Below, piece after piece: positions 1 to 10,225 of a DNA stretch of 64,000 bases. The notes under the pieces are model-generated. The model was given only the letters and a program-made list of their open reading frames with translations. It searched no databases and was not told where the DNA came from. Within the stretch, counting starts at the first letter, position 1, and every line of letters begins with the position of its first letter. The DNA is from Palaemon carinicauda (lineage: Eukaryota > Arthropoda > Malacostraca > Decapoda > Palaemonidae). The stretch covers positions 72,524,257-72,588,256 of the forward strand of contig NC_090729.1 of assembly GCF_036898095.1 (NCBI RefSeq), given 5' to 3'. A program made the translations under genes and the position numbers.

Positions 1-595
1 ATCTTTTAGTGGGCAGCTCGTTCTTGGCGAGAAACGTCGGGTCCGGAAAGAGGTTCAGTTCTCCGCTGTCTGTGAACTGAATGTGGCCATCATCTCTCGA
101 GAGGGCCACTATTTCACTAACTCTGGCTCCTGAGGCTAGTGCAAATAAGAATATCACCATTTGAGTCAAGTCTTTCAGCGAGCAATCTTCATTGTTCAGG
201 GTTGATGCTAAGTGAAGAACTATCCAAAGACCATGAAATGGGCTTTGGAGGAGCAGCAGGCCGAAGTTTAGCGCAGGCTTTAGGAATCTTGTTGAAGATT
301 TCATTAGAGAAGTCTACCTGGAAGGTGTATAGTATTGGTCTGGCCAGGGCGGATTTACATGTAGTAATCGTATTGGCTGCCAAACCTTGTTCATGAAGAT
401 GGATGAAGAAGGACAAACAGAAATCCGTAGAAATCTCCTCAGGTTTCTTCGCCTTGACAAAGGCCACCCATTTCTTCCAGGAAGACTCACATTGTCTTCT
501 AGATGACTTTGACTTGTATTCTTCTAAGAAGTTAATACTGTCTCTAGAAATCCCAAACCGTTTCTTGACCGCTAGGGCGAGAAAATCATGAGATA
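1..595 (-). pseudogene. Tyrosine recombinase of DIRS copy A, partial and frameshifted
   Basis: The enzyme would join the circular DNA copy of the element to its target by strand exchange with a catalytic tyrosine, replacing the integrase of LTR elements. The N-terminal core-binding part is open from about 467 to 189 and closely matches the recombinase of copy D (FCLSFFIHLHEQGLAANTI is identical). A frameshift near 215 changes frame. In the new frame the first catalytic arginine is still present in the motif ARVSEIVALSR at about 100-130. The HxxR and tyrosine motifs lie beyond base 1. Its 5' end overlaps the 3' end of pol in another frame, as in copy D. Confidence 0.85.
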
Positions 596-2440
596 AAGGT
601 TCTGGGTTTTCTCTGATGAAGTGGAGACAGTCAATTTCTGCACTTGCTGAGTCAGAATGGTTCTAGCAACGGGATCAGCTTCAGGCGTAGTTCCGTCATC
701 AGAGGGAACCAAATGCTGTTGGGCCACTTTTGGGCCACTATTGCTGCTGTCCCCTGAAAGGATCTCAGTTTGTTGAGGACTTTCCACAGAAGGTTGGTTG
801 GAGGGAACAGGTAGATCTTGGACCATCTGTTCCAATCTATGGACATTGCATCTATCGCTTCCGCTAGAAGATCCTCGTACGGGGCTACATACCGGGGTAG
901 CTTCTTGTTGTCGCTCGTTGCTAAGAGGTCTATCTGCAGTCCTGGGACTTTGCGTAATATGAAAGAGAATGATGTTGCGTCTAGAGACCATTCGGACTCT
1001 TATCGGGTTAACCCTAGATAGAGTGTCCGCCGTCACATTGCGGAACCCTTGAAGGTAGACTGCTGACAAGTCCCATCTCTTCTTCTTGCTAGACGAAGTA
1101 TGGCCAATATAACTTGATTTATGTGAGGCGATCTCTAGCCTTGTCGATTTAGGCATATCATTACTACGTCGCTGTATAGAACCAAACAGATGTGGATTGA
1201 GCAGCGAAGTTTCAGTTTTTTCAGAGATAGAGAAACTGCCATGCTTCCAGAAAATTGATGTGGAAGGACTTGAAGAGGGGAGACCAGGTTCCTTGGACTT
1301 TCCGAAGATGAGAATTACCTCCCCACCCCTCCTTCGAGGCATTCGTATGAACGGTGACTGCTGGTGGCGGTGGTTTCAAGGGCACCTTGTTTCTTAGGTT
1401 CTTGGCCTCCGACCATGGCTTGAGTAGTGATTGCAGACGATTTGGTATCGGTCTTTGTAGATCTCTTCGAGCGTTTGATGCGTATTTTTCTCCAAACTCC
1501 TGATGCATCTTTTAATTGTGCTCTCAATACTGGATCCGTAACTGAGGCAAACTGGAGGGACCCCAACACTCTCTCCTGTTGCCTTCTTGATATCCTGTCG
1601 GATTGAAGGAGTCTTTTGACAGATCCTGTTATCTCTTTCCTCTTCTTTGATGGAATGGAAAGGCAGTGTGACTGTAGGTCCCAGTGGACACCCAGCCACT
1701 GGAACTTTTGAGCTGGAGAAAGCCGAGACTTTTTCAAGTTGATCTTGAATCCTAAGTGTTCCAGTAATTGGATCACTTGCTTAGAGGCTTGCCGGCACTC
1801 TTCCTCGGATGCTGCCCACACCAGCCAATCGTCTAGGTAGGCTACCCCCCTGGATTCCTTTCAGGCGTAGTTGATGAATGACTGCATTCGCAAGCTTTGT
1901 GAATACCCTTGGGGCTATGTTTAGGCCGAAGGGCATGGCTCTGAAAACGTACTTTCTTTTCTGTAGTTTGAACCATAGGTAGGGGGAAACTTGACAGTTG
2001 ATTGGAACGTGCCAGTATGTATCCGTCATGTCTATGGAGACTGTGAATGCCCCGCCTGGACAAAAGAGTCCTTATGTGCTAAAGCGCCAACATTCTGAAC
2101 TTGTGGTTCACTATGAACTTGTTGAGTGGTGATAAGTCCAGAATGACTCTGAGCTTTTCCGAATCCTTCTTCGGAACACAAAATAGCCTTCTTGAAATTT
2201 GATGGACTTTGCCTTCCGTATAACTCTTTGTTCAAGAGTTCCTGAACATATTCTTCCAGTACGGGGGTTGAGTGTTGGAAGAATTGAGGGAAGTTTGGTG
2301 GAGTTGAGCTCCAACTCCACCCTAGTCCTTTCTTGATTAGGCTTTGGGCCCAGGGATCGAAGGTCCAACGATCCCGGAAGTGGAGAAGTCTCCCTCCTAC
2401 CGGCAGCATCTCACTTGGAGTGCTGGCTGGAGGACTTGCC
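572..2440 (-). pseudogene. Reverse transcriptase/RNase H (pol) of DIRS copy A, several frameshifts
   Basis: This region would copy the element RNA into DNA and remove the RNA strand. Visible RT parts are the MPFGLNIAPRVF block at about 1905-1945 and the catalytic box YLDD at 1828-1839. The two are in different frames, so a frameshift separates them. The thumb/connection region (about 1500-1821) is open. The RNase H region contains VHTNASKEGWGG near 1330-1355, where the first catalytic Asp is read as Asn (codon AAT); copies C and D have Asp there. The RNase H tail NVTADTLSR lies near 1020-1050. The frame ends in MIFSP plus stop at 572, overlapping the recombinase frame. Confidence 0.87.
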
Positions 2441-4390
2441 TCCTTGGCCACGTCCACCTTTGTTGCCCCTGCCTCTGAAGGGGCGTCTAGAGGATCCTCG
2501 AAAGGAACCTCGAGACTTCAGCTTAAAGGTAGTTGATTGCCTTTCAAATACTGGGGTGAACACGGGCGACTGGGTCACCAGCGTTTGGGCACCAGTTGAA
2601 AGGTGATGGTTGGTTGTGCCACCGTCTGGGGCACCGTGGCCATGGGAAGCTGTTGCTGTTGCTTTGGCCAAGAGGGCACTCTTGGTCGTTTTGACTTGTT
2701 CTTCAGCTGGGGACCCTCATCAGCGGAAGATTTCCTTTTAGAGGACAAGCCCCATTTGGAGAGGAGGTTTCTATTCTCCGAAGCGGCTTTGTCCACGACC
2801 TCTTTGACCACTTCACTTGGGAAGAGGTCTTTTCCCCAGATATTGAGGCTATCGGCTTCCTTGGTTCGTGCTTCACTGTAGCAGAAGTGAATACAAACTC
2901 CCTACAAGCCCCTCTGGCTTTAATAAGATTATACAGATCCTTGGTGACTGTTGCCAAATGAAATTTGGCAAAGACCATGTACATATCTGGGGTGTCTGGG
3001 ATGCTTGCCATAGTCTCTAAGCCAGTGTGCAGAGACATGGAAGCAGCAAGACGTTCCTTAGTCTCCTGTTCACTGCGCAGGAGAAACTCTGACAGCTTCG
3101 GAAGGTCTTCGTTGAACTGCCGTCCAGCGATATCTGCCTCCAGCTTCCCAACTGTGATGGTGTTATGGACATCCTTCCAGTCCTTATCATCTGAAGGGAA
3201 GGCAAGGGAAAAGGGTCTACACTCTTCAAGTGTAGGGCAAGGTTTCCCTGCCTCAACTGCCTTTAAAGCTGCCTTAAACCCTTTGTCCATAAAGGGGAAG
3301 GCACGTTTGGGGTCAGCAATAAAGGATGGGTGCTTTTTGCTGAGAGCCGGCACCTTGGAACTAGTAAAGGCCCTCACTTTCAAGGTGGTTGTATACAAGG
3401 CCAGTGCCTTAGATAGTTCAAGGGACAATCGTCTCCTTCGGCTATGTCTCCTCCTTGGATGCTGGCTCCGTCCTCAGACGGACATAGCAATCCGGGTAGG
3501 CCCCTTTACTAGGCCAAAACTCGATTTCCTCTACTGGAACTGTGCCAGTTTCTCTGAGAGGAAGATCTTCCCCCCCCCCCGACATAGGCATGTGCTCTGC
3601 GTACCTCCATGGGTTAACGTCAGAGAAGGCAAGGAGGTCCTTGATGTTTAGCTTCTTTGGGGCTAAACGTGACGCAACAAGCTTATGAATCTCCGTCCGG
3701 AAAGAGTCTTCTTTCTCGGACGATTTCTTCTGAATGTCCTGCACCATGGACAGTAGCGAGTGTAGCGTACCTGTAATGGAATCCAACTGGGGTGCGGTGG
3801 AGGAAGTTGAAGGCGTCGGCTCAGTCACCGCTGCAGATGATACCGAATTCGTTTCGGTCTTCTCGACTTCATACTCAGGAGGTACCCTCGTCCTCCTGCT
3901 CCAGTTCTTCCACTAGGAGATTGTTCTCAGTCTCTTCTGAGACAACAGACATGTTGTCCTCTAATTGGATGCCCTGTAAGGCGTCCGAAACGTCAGGTTC
4001 TACCGGAATCTGAACTAAGGGGATCTCAGGTTGAGCCTGGGGAATAATTGCATCCGCAGAGGCCCTAGGGAAGAGACAATCCTTCATCCTCTCATTAGGA
4101 AGGTATGGGCCAGAGGTGTTCTTCTGAAAACCCCCCCCTGACCCATTTTTTGCAGCCTGTCCCTTGCTGCATCCTTCGACTCAGTAGACGTTTGATCATC
4201 AAAAGCCTCTTTAACCAGTTTGTCACAAACGGTACATACCTGTGGGTCCCAGTACTTGAGAGCCCCTTTGGTGACTGCGCAGTGAGCATGGGCCCTGCAC
4301 AATCCATGTCCGTAGAAGCTCTTACTACGGACCCTGCAAAAGTTGTTCCCCGCACTCGGGAATGCTCCTCCTGTAATGAAAGAAAAGCTT
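2411..4390 (-). pseudogene. Gag-like protein of DIRS copy A, frameshifted
   Basis: Gag would package the element RNA. Open segments at 4302-4084, 4087-3875, 3828-3442 and 3428-2703 align by eye, in order, with the uninterrupted gag of copy B. They include a Cys/His cluster followed by YWDPQVCTVC, an acidic low-complexity linker, the block NPWRYAEHMPMSGG, and a helical segment with KDLYNLIKARGACREFVF. The C-terminal part (2411-2671) is an Arg/Gly-rich tail (RGRGNKGGRGQGG), probably RNA-binding. At least three frame changes break it. The upstream boundary is a pyrimidine tract ending in CAG followed by GAGGAG (about 4378-4395), the same junction as in copies B and D. Confidence 0.82.
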
Positions 4391-6865
4391 AGAAGAATTC
4401 GGTGAAATTCTCAGATTTCAGCATACATATTTTAATTAATATTAGCTTGGATAGAGTAAGCTAGAAAGTAGGAAAGACACCTACATGTGTTTCCTGTCCA
4501 ACCCATTGCTATGACCTCCTCCAATATTGAACCATAGATTCATAATGAATTCAAAGGGAAGATAATATCCTTAGATATAAAGTGTCCTCTTAACACAATC
4601 TTCCATGTTCAATATAGGGGATTAAATTAATGGGTAATAACCATTAATTGGTAGGGAGAATCACTCCCTAAATGTGATGGTCTCACAATTGGCTGCCCAT
4701 GAACCACTTGTAGGTTGGAAAACTTTAGGGCTACAGCACTGACTGGCGGCAGCATGTCGCCAGAATTGCTGGGTTTGTCGGCATCTGCCGGGCCCGCCGG
4801 CATCTGCCGGGCCCGTCGGATCTGCCGGGCCCGCCGACATATGCCGGGCCTGCCGACACACGCCGGACTTGCCGACACACGCCGGACTTGCCGGCACACA
4901 CGCCGGACTTGCCGGCACACGCCGGACTTGCCGGTATATGCCGGCCTAGCCGACATATGCCGTCCTAGCCGACATATGCCGGGCCTCTTCTGGGCTGTTT
5001 GAAAGCAGATACTGTCTTCAAGATAAGTGGGCGGCAGGTCGGCAGTTGCCCGCCCTGCCCACCCGACAGCCAAAGGATCCTTCTATCAAGTAGGACCTGG
5101 CGGCAACCGGCGGCAATTATATAAACTTGGGTGGCCGACTGCCGGCCAACAACTCAGTTGCCAGCAGCCAGTCACAGTATGTTCGTTGTCGTTGGGTAGT
5201 CGATCAGCGACACCCATGGCAAGTGGCGGTAGAGTAACTGCCGGCCGACAGACACCCAACATGGCCGACGACAGCTCTTAGCTGCCGGCGGCCGGCCCAG
5301 TATAGGGAAAGGCAGAGAGAAAGAGAGGGTGGAGGACGGCAAAGGCACAGCCTTGCCGGCCTACATCCCGAAAGAGGGTGCAAGTGGAAGGGGGAATTAT
5401 ATTCGGGCTTCCACTCAACCATATCCCATCCATATGGGCTATGGAAGGCAGTCCAAGGGAAGACTGGAGAGCACTCTCAAGGATATAAGGGTACCTCCGG
5501 CAGCCGGCTCGGCCGGCAGCAGACAGGAACCTCAGGCCAATTCTATATATTACCCATAGGGTCAAATGTAGAACAACGGCCAGAAAGGGTAATGGTTCAT
5601 CCAACACAAAAGAGATAGTGGGGAAGGGGTAAGAGTCCTATAAGTAAGGTAATACCCTAGGGCATTACCTAACTTGAAGGATTCTGATCTCATAAAGTAA
5701 CCTCAAGTAGGAGAAATCATTTCCCCAGGTGGGTTAGTCAAGTGAGAAAGTGGCCATAGGACACAAACTCACCAGAGAACAGAATCTCGTACCAGAGATC
5801 TTAAACAAGGAAGAAATCATTTCTTCAGTCTAAGATCTACTAGTACAGGACTGTCTGCTAGACCGAGGAAGGAGGAATTGATATACAAGAACCTCCAGTA
5901 TGGCCTAGGGAGGTCTAGCCTCCTGAACGGCAACTTAACCTGACTTGGGAAGTCATTTCACCAAGACAGTAAGATGCCTAACACATACTTTACTTTGATG
6001 TCCCGTTCTCAACTCAAAAACCGTGTCAGTGGTTAAGAGAAAGAAACGAAACACCCCAGTAAATTTTGTCAGAACACAATTCACAGCAAAGTTAACTGAG
6101 GATAGCCTAAGCTGATCAGAGGGAAGGGGAATTGCTCTTAGATCTCGTAGAGATAGTATCGACTTGAAAGGTATAGGAGGTGTCAGTCTCCCCTTAAATG
6201 ACAATACAAGAGCAATAAGGGACATGTATGAAAGTATACTAAAGCCCCTAGGCTATCAAGTCTAGGAGCATAGAGAATCGTTCACCGAAACTCTCTTGTA
6301 TACTATCTTGGAAGAGGAAAATTTTATGCAGTAATATCTTAATTGTATAAAATATTGCCTGAGCTTCAATAAAACTTTACCAGGAAGGTATATCATGCAG
6401 GAAGTGTGTAGGTGCCTAGGCTAATACTCGTGAGGCTCGATCATAAATAGCCAAATCCACGACAACAATGACAATATAAAAATCCCTAGCTAAATATCTA
6501 AATAGCAAAAGTTATTAAAGCGAATAATGCCGGGAAATCGTTCTTGCTAACTAAATGAACAAGAAGAACGAGTGCGTCCATGACGCCATCCGGCTGGCAA
6601 CAGCTCTTGTTACGTTAAATACGATCTTAATGGAAGAGCAAAACTGGCAAGAGCTTACATTTACACAATTCAAAGATATTACTTAACTTTCCAGAAGCTG
6701 ATGAGGCTGGTGAAGACATCATAGCGACGAAATACTTCCAAAATAGTGAGAGATAAACGGGATAAACACCGGTCAGCAAAGCTACAAGCAAAGAATGGCT
6801 TGGTGGCGCCTCGCGATGGCGATTCGGCTCACTATTTACAGTACAGTAGGAGTGTCGAGAGCATC
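4391..6865 (-). other. Long non-coding leader of DIRS copy A
   Basis: About 2.5 kb between gag and the left terminal repeat has no conserved reading frame. By eye it is homologous to the leaders of copies B and D, for example the stretch around 5370-5480 against 46210-46350, and the stretch near 4441-4520 against 45121-45200. It is rich in GCCGG/CCGGC words and holds the minisatellite at 4770-4985. Short open frames here are not shared between copies, so I call none of them genes. Confidence 0.7.
4770..4985. repeat. GCCGG minisatellite, unit about 19 bases
   Basis: About eleven degenerate tandem units of the type GCCGRCAYAYGCCGGACTT are visible, with two GCCGG cores roughly ten bases apart in each unit. 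The array lies in the leader of DIRS copy A. Copies B and D carry GCCGG-rich sequence at the equivalent place, but with other unit lengths (44 bases in D). Confidence 0.85.
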
Positions 6866-7137
6866 GCCTCTTTAACGACTCTCCTATATTCTTGCCACTT
6901 TTTCCCTATCGAAGCGAAAACGCTATTGGGGGTGTAGATAGCTATGAGACGTGTCAAGAATACGTCCTCTGATATTACGCGATATCCCTTTTTAAATTTT
7001 AAGGGATATTCGCTCCAGGAGTTAGAATTCTGGATACCTTTGGTAAATTCTCTGGGATATATCACTTTAGTCAAATTTACCTAGGAAGCTACTAATGAAG
7101 GAACTTCCATCAGGACGACATGGCCTGAGCCCAAAAA
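6866..7137 (-). repeat. Left inverted terminal repeat of DIRS copy A
   Basis: On the minus strand it begins TTTTTGGGCTCAGGCCATG and continues with the same sequence as the left terminal repeat of copy B (9924-10225), including the blocks GTATCCAGAATTCTAACTCC and GAGGACGTATTCTTGACACG. Its partner repeat is outside the window. The boundary with (TA)n at 7137/7138 is sharp. Confidence 0.85.
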
Positions 7138-7138
7138 T

Positions 7139-7178
<40 letters not shown>

Positions 7179-7379
7179 ATTTATATATATAGATATATAT
7201 ATGTATAATATATATATATATTTATATATAACAGTATATATATATATATATGTATATACAGTATATATATATATATATCTATATCTATATATATTTATTA
7301 TATATGTATATATATATATGTATATATATATACACACACATATATATATATATAATATACACACACGTATATATATATA
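7138..7379. repeat. (TA)n microsatellite with CA interruptions
   Basis: Nearly pure alternating TA, with a few CA and GTA interruptions, lies between the terminus of DIRS copy A and the left end of a Tigger transposon. Open frames reading IYIYIY across it are artefacts of the repeat. Its right part continues at 9875-9922 on the other side of the Tigger insertion. Confidence 0.97.
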
Positions 7380-9874
7380 CAGTGATACTCGGTAGTCGAA
7401 CGACTCTATACTCGAACAATTCGGAGTTCGACCAAAATTTTCGAGAAATTTTTGCTGCGGTGCTCGACCAAAATTCGGTACTCGACCAGCCGAACACGTG
7501 ACGAGCCCATGGGCTTTGTGATGATCGCGCCATCCTCGGCCACTCTCGCTTGTTCGGGAAGCATCAGTTCTCTCGAGAGGCTCAAGACAACGCGCGATCA
7601 GCATTCGTTGTGATTTAGTGATTTTCAGTGCTTTTAATTGCTTTTTTAGCTTTCATAATGAGTCCCAAGAAAGTAATGAGTGTTAAGGGGAAGGAGAAGA
7701 GGAAAACAGTGCGAACAACGATCGAGTTGAAGAAGGAAATTATAGCGAAATATGAGAATGGTGTACGAGTGTCCGATTTAGCGTAGAATACGGAATGGCG
7801 AAGTCGACCATTTCTACGTTTTTAAAGCATAAAGAAATGATTAAGAAGGCGAATGTTGCAACGGGAGTTACGGCGGTAACTAAGCAAAGGCCACAAGTGA
7901 TTGAGGAGATGGAAAAGTTGCTTTTAATATTTATTAAAGAAAAACAGTTGCGCGGGGGAAAGTGTTAGTGAAGCGTTCATTTGTGAAAAAGCGTTGCATA
8001 TCTATGAAGAATTAGTGAAAGAAAAGTCCGAGTACCAGTGAAAGTGATTCATTTACATTTAAAGCGAGCAGGGGTTGGTTTGAAAAGTTTCGTAATAGAA
8101 CAGGTATTCATCGTGTTACTAGCGATGGGGAGGCAGCTAGTTCGGATCAAATTGCAGCCGATAAATACGTGGGGGAATTCGATCGGTACATAAATGAACA
8201 AAATTTGATCGCACAACAAGTCTTTAATTGTGATGAGACTGGGTTATTTTGGAAGAAAATGCCAGCCAATACGTACATTACCAAGGACGAGACGAAGATG
8301 CCAGGTCACAAGCCAATGAAAGATAGGCTAACATTGTTGCTGTGTGCAAATGCAAGTGGCGATTGCAAGATCAAACCCTTGTTAGTGTACCACTCGGACA
8401 ACCCCCGGGTGTTCAAACGAAATAATATTTGTAAAAGTGCACTACCAGTTATGTGGCGCTCGAACACTAAATCTTGGGTCACAAGACAATTCTTTACTGA
8501 GTGGATAAACGAAGTGTTTGCCCCCCAGGTTAAGGCTTACCTCATTGAAAAGAGCTTGCCAATGAAATGTCTTCTGGTTATGGACAATGCTCCTGCACAT
8601 CTCCAGGTCTCGAGGATGACTTGAAAGAAGAATACAGCTTTATCAAAATCAAATTCTTGCCCCCCAATACTACTCCCATACTCCAGCCCATGGACCAACA
8701 GGTCATTTCAAACTTCAAAAAACTCTATACCAAGGCCCTTTTCAGAAAGTGTTTTGAAGTGACCAGTGACACGAAGTTGACCCTAAAGGAATTCTGGAAG
8801 GAACACTTCAGCATCTCAACTCTGTTAACATGATTGACCAAGCTTGGCGAGGTGTGACCTATAGGACATTGAACTCTGCCTGGCGTAAGCTGTGGCCATC
8901 ATGTGTCACAGAGAGGGAGTTTGAAGTTTCCAACCAGAGGCGGGTCAAGCACTGCTACCCCTGTAATTTCTGATGACACTGATGTCGTTGAGGAAATGTT
9001 GTCATGGGCAGGAGTTTGGGGCTTGAGGTCGACAAGGATGATATTGATGAGCTTGTAGAAAGCCATTCTACCGAGTTGACTGTGGAGGAATTGTTGCACC
9101 TGCAACAACAACAGCAGCAGGATCTGATTGTGGAGCAGGAATCTTCAGAAGAGGATGAGGTAAGGGAGGATGTTCCAAGTTCTCTCATCAATGAAATTTG
9201 TTCCAAGTGGGCAGATGTGCAGGCTTTTGCTGAAAAATACCACCCAGAAATTGCAGTAGCAAACCGGGCAGTGCATATGTTTAAGATAGTGTCATGTATC
9301 ATTTTCGAAGAATACTGCAGAGGAGAAGAAACAATTAACAATAGACCAGTTTTTCACAAAAGAAAAGAAAGCTGCTACATCAAAGCCTGTTTCTCCTCCA
9401 AAGAAGAGACAAAGAAGAGAAGAAACCCCTGAAATAGATCTGCCCACCCTTTCATTGGAGAGAGAAACAACTCCTGAAGGAGAACTACCCCGCCACATCA
9501 TGGAAGGGGACTCTCCTTCCAAGCAGTAACCTCCCCCTTCCATCCTCTCCACATCCATCCCTGTATGCCATCGAACCGCTGCTCAAAGGTATTTCACTAC
9601 AGTACAGAAAATGGTTTTAAAATTGTTTATTTTAGTACAGTAAATGGTTTTAAAATTGTTTTATAGGATTTTCTGACCAATTTCATACACATTAGATAAT
9701 TATTGTTGTTTAGGTACACGTTTTATTAATATTTTGGGCCTGTTCGAGTGCTTGGGAACGGAATAGAATATATACCATTATTTCTTATGGGGAAAAAAAA
9801 TTCGGGTACTCGAACAAATCGGAGGTCGAACACGGATCTCGAACGGATTATGGTCGAGTACCGAGGTATCACTG
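7380..9874 (+). mobile_element. pogo/Tigger-like DNA transposon, first copy (2495 bases)
   Basis: The ends are inverted repeats: the left reads CAGTGATACTCGGTAGTCGA, and the right, reverse-complemented, reads CAGTGATACCTCGGTACTCG. TA flanks each side (7378-7379 and 9875-9876), the usual Tigger target duplication, although inside a (TA)n tract this is not independent evidence. The interior encodes a broken DDE transposase with the Tigger signature NCDETGLFWKKMP. Subterminal sequence repeats short TCGA-containing words (GTCGAAC, CTCGACC, CTCGAAC). Confidence 0.95.
7658..9432 (+). pseudogene. Tigger/pogo transposase, frameshifted
   Basis: The enzyme would cut and paste the element through three catalytic aspartates. 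The ATG at 7658 starts a lysine-rich N-terminus followed by a CENP-B-type helix-turn-helix (AKYENGVRVSDLA, then YGMAKSTISTFLK one frame over). The catalytic core is open at 8169-8624: D1 at 8232-8234 in NCDETGLFW, and D2 at 8583-8585 in MDNAPAH. A frameshift just after D2 moves D3 (8693-8695, in QPMDQQVISNFKKLYT) into another frame. The C-terminal region (9004-9432) is acidic and Gln-rich. At least four frame breaks, including two early stops near 7787 and 7967, make it a pseudogene. Confidence 0.93.
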
Positions 9875-9922
9875 TATATATATATATATATATACACACA
9901 CATATATATATATATATATATA
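9875..9922. repeat. (TA)n microsatellite, right part
   Basis: Alternating TA with a short CA run, between the right end of the first Tigger and the left terminus of DIRS copy B. It is the continuation of the tract at 7138-7379. Confidence 0.95.
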
Positions 9923-9923
9923 C

Positions 9924-10225
9924 TTTTGGGCTCACCATATCGACCTGATGGAAGTTCCTTCATTAGTAGCTTCCTAGGTTATATTTGACTACTGTGATAT
10001 ATCTCAGAGAATTTACCAAAGGTATCCAGAATTCTAACTCCTGGAGCAAATATCCCTTAAAATTGGATATCGCGTAATCAGAGGACGTATTCTTGACACG
10101 TCTCATAGCTATCTACACCCCTAACAGCATTTTACGCTTCGAGGAGGACGTGGAAAATAAAAGGGAGCCGTCCAAAGGCTAACCCCGCTCACGCATTACT
10201 ATTGGGAATACAACAGCGCCATTCC
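9924..10225 (+). repeat. Left inverted terminal repeat of DIRS copy B
   Basis: The terminus TTTTGGGCTCACC is followed by about 290 bases that recur reverse-complemented at 22527-22820 with only a handful of differences by eye, ending at AACAGCGCCATTCC. The outermost ~25 bases differ from the other end, as expected for DIRS elements with unequal terminal extensions. Confidence 0.92.

Larger units (their letters stand above)
1..7137 (-). mobile_element. DIRS-type retrotransposon, copy A (3' part outside the window)
   Basis: Read on the minus strand, this stretch gives in order a left inverted terminal repeat, a long non-coding leader, gag, reverse transcriptase/RNase H and a tyrosine recombinase that runs off the window at base 1. 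There is no DDE integrase, protease or LTR, and recombinase after RNase H is the DIRS order. It is the same family as copies B and D: all three share gag, pol and leader sequence by eye. Its outer terminus at 7137 abuts a (TA)n tract, facing the left terminus of copy B. All three genes carry frameshifts, so the copy is inactive. Its ICR and right terminal repeat would lie left of the window. Confidence 0.9.

Noticed and set aside
2965..3651. A 228-codon plus-strand frame opposite gag of copy A, and similar antisense frames at 39614-40144 and 37612-37956
   Set aside because: They are antisense shadows of conserved gag and pol; only the minus-strand translations match between copies.
4770..4985. 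Regularly spaced GCCGG repeats that look somewhat like a CRISPR array
   Set aside because: The units are tandem without unique spacers, the context is a eukaryotic retroelement leader, and there are no cas genes.
7110..7604. Long open frames of alternating Ile/Tyr across the (TA)n tracts, also at 22815-23396 and 61554-62146
   Set aside because: They come from the TA dinucleotide repeat, occur on both strands and contain no protein signal.
7105..9953. Copies A and B read as one giant inverted-repeat element with Tigger as cargo
   Set aside because: Each side has its own complete leader, gag and pol, and B has its own ICR and right end. Tigger has its own terminal repeats, so two separate DIRS insertions explain it better.
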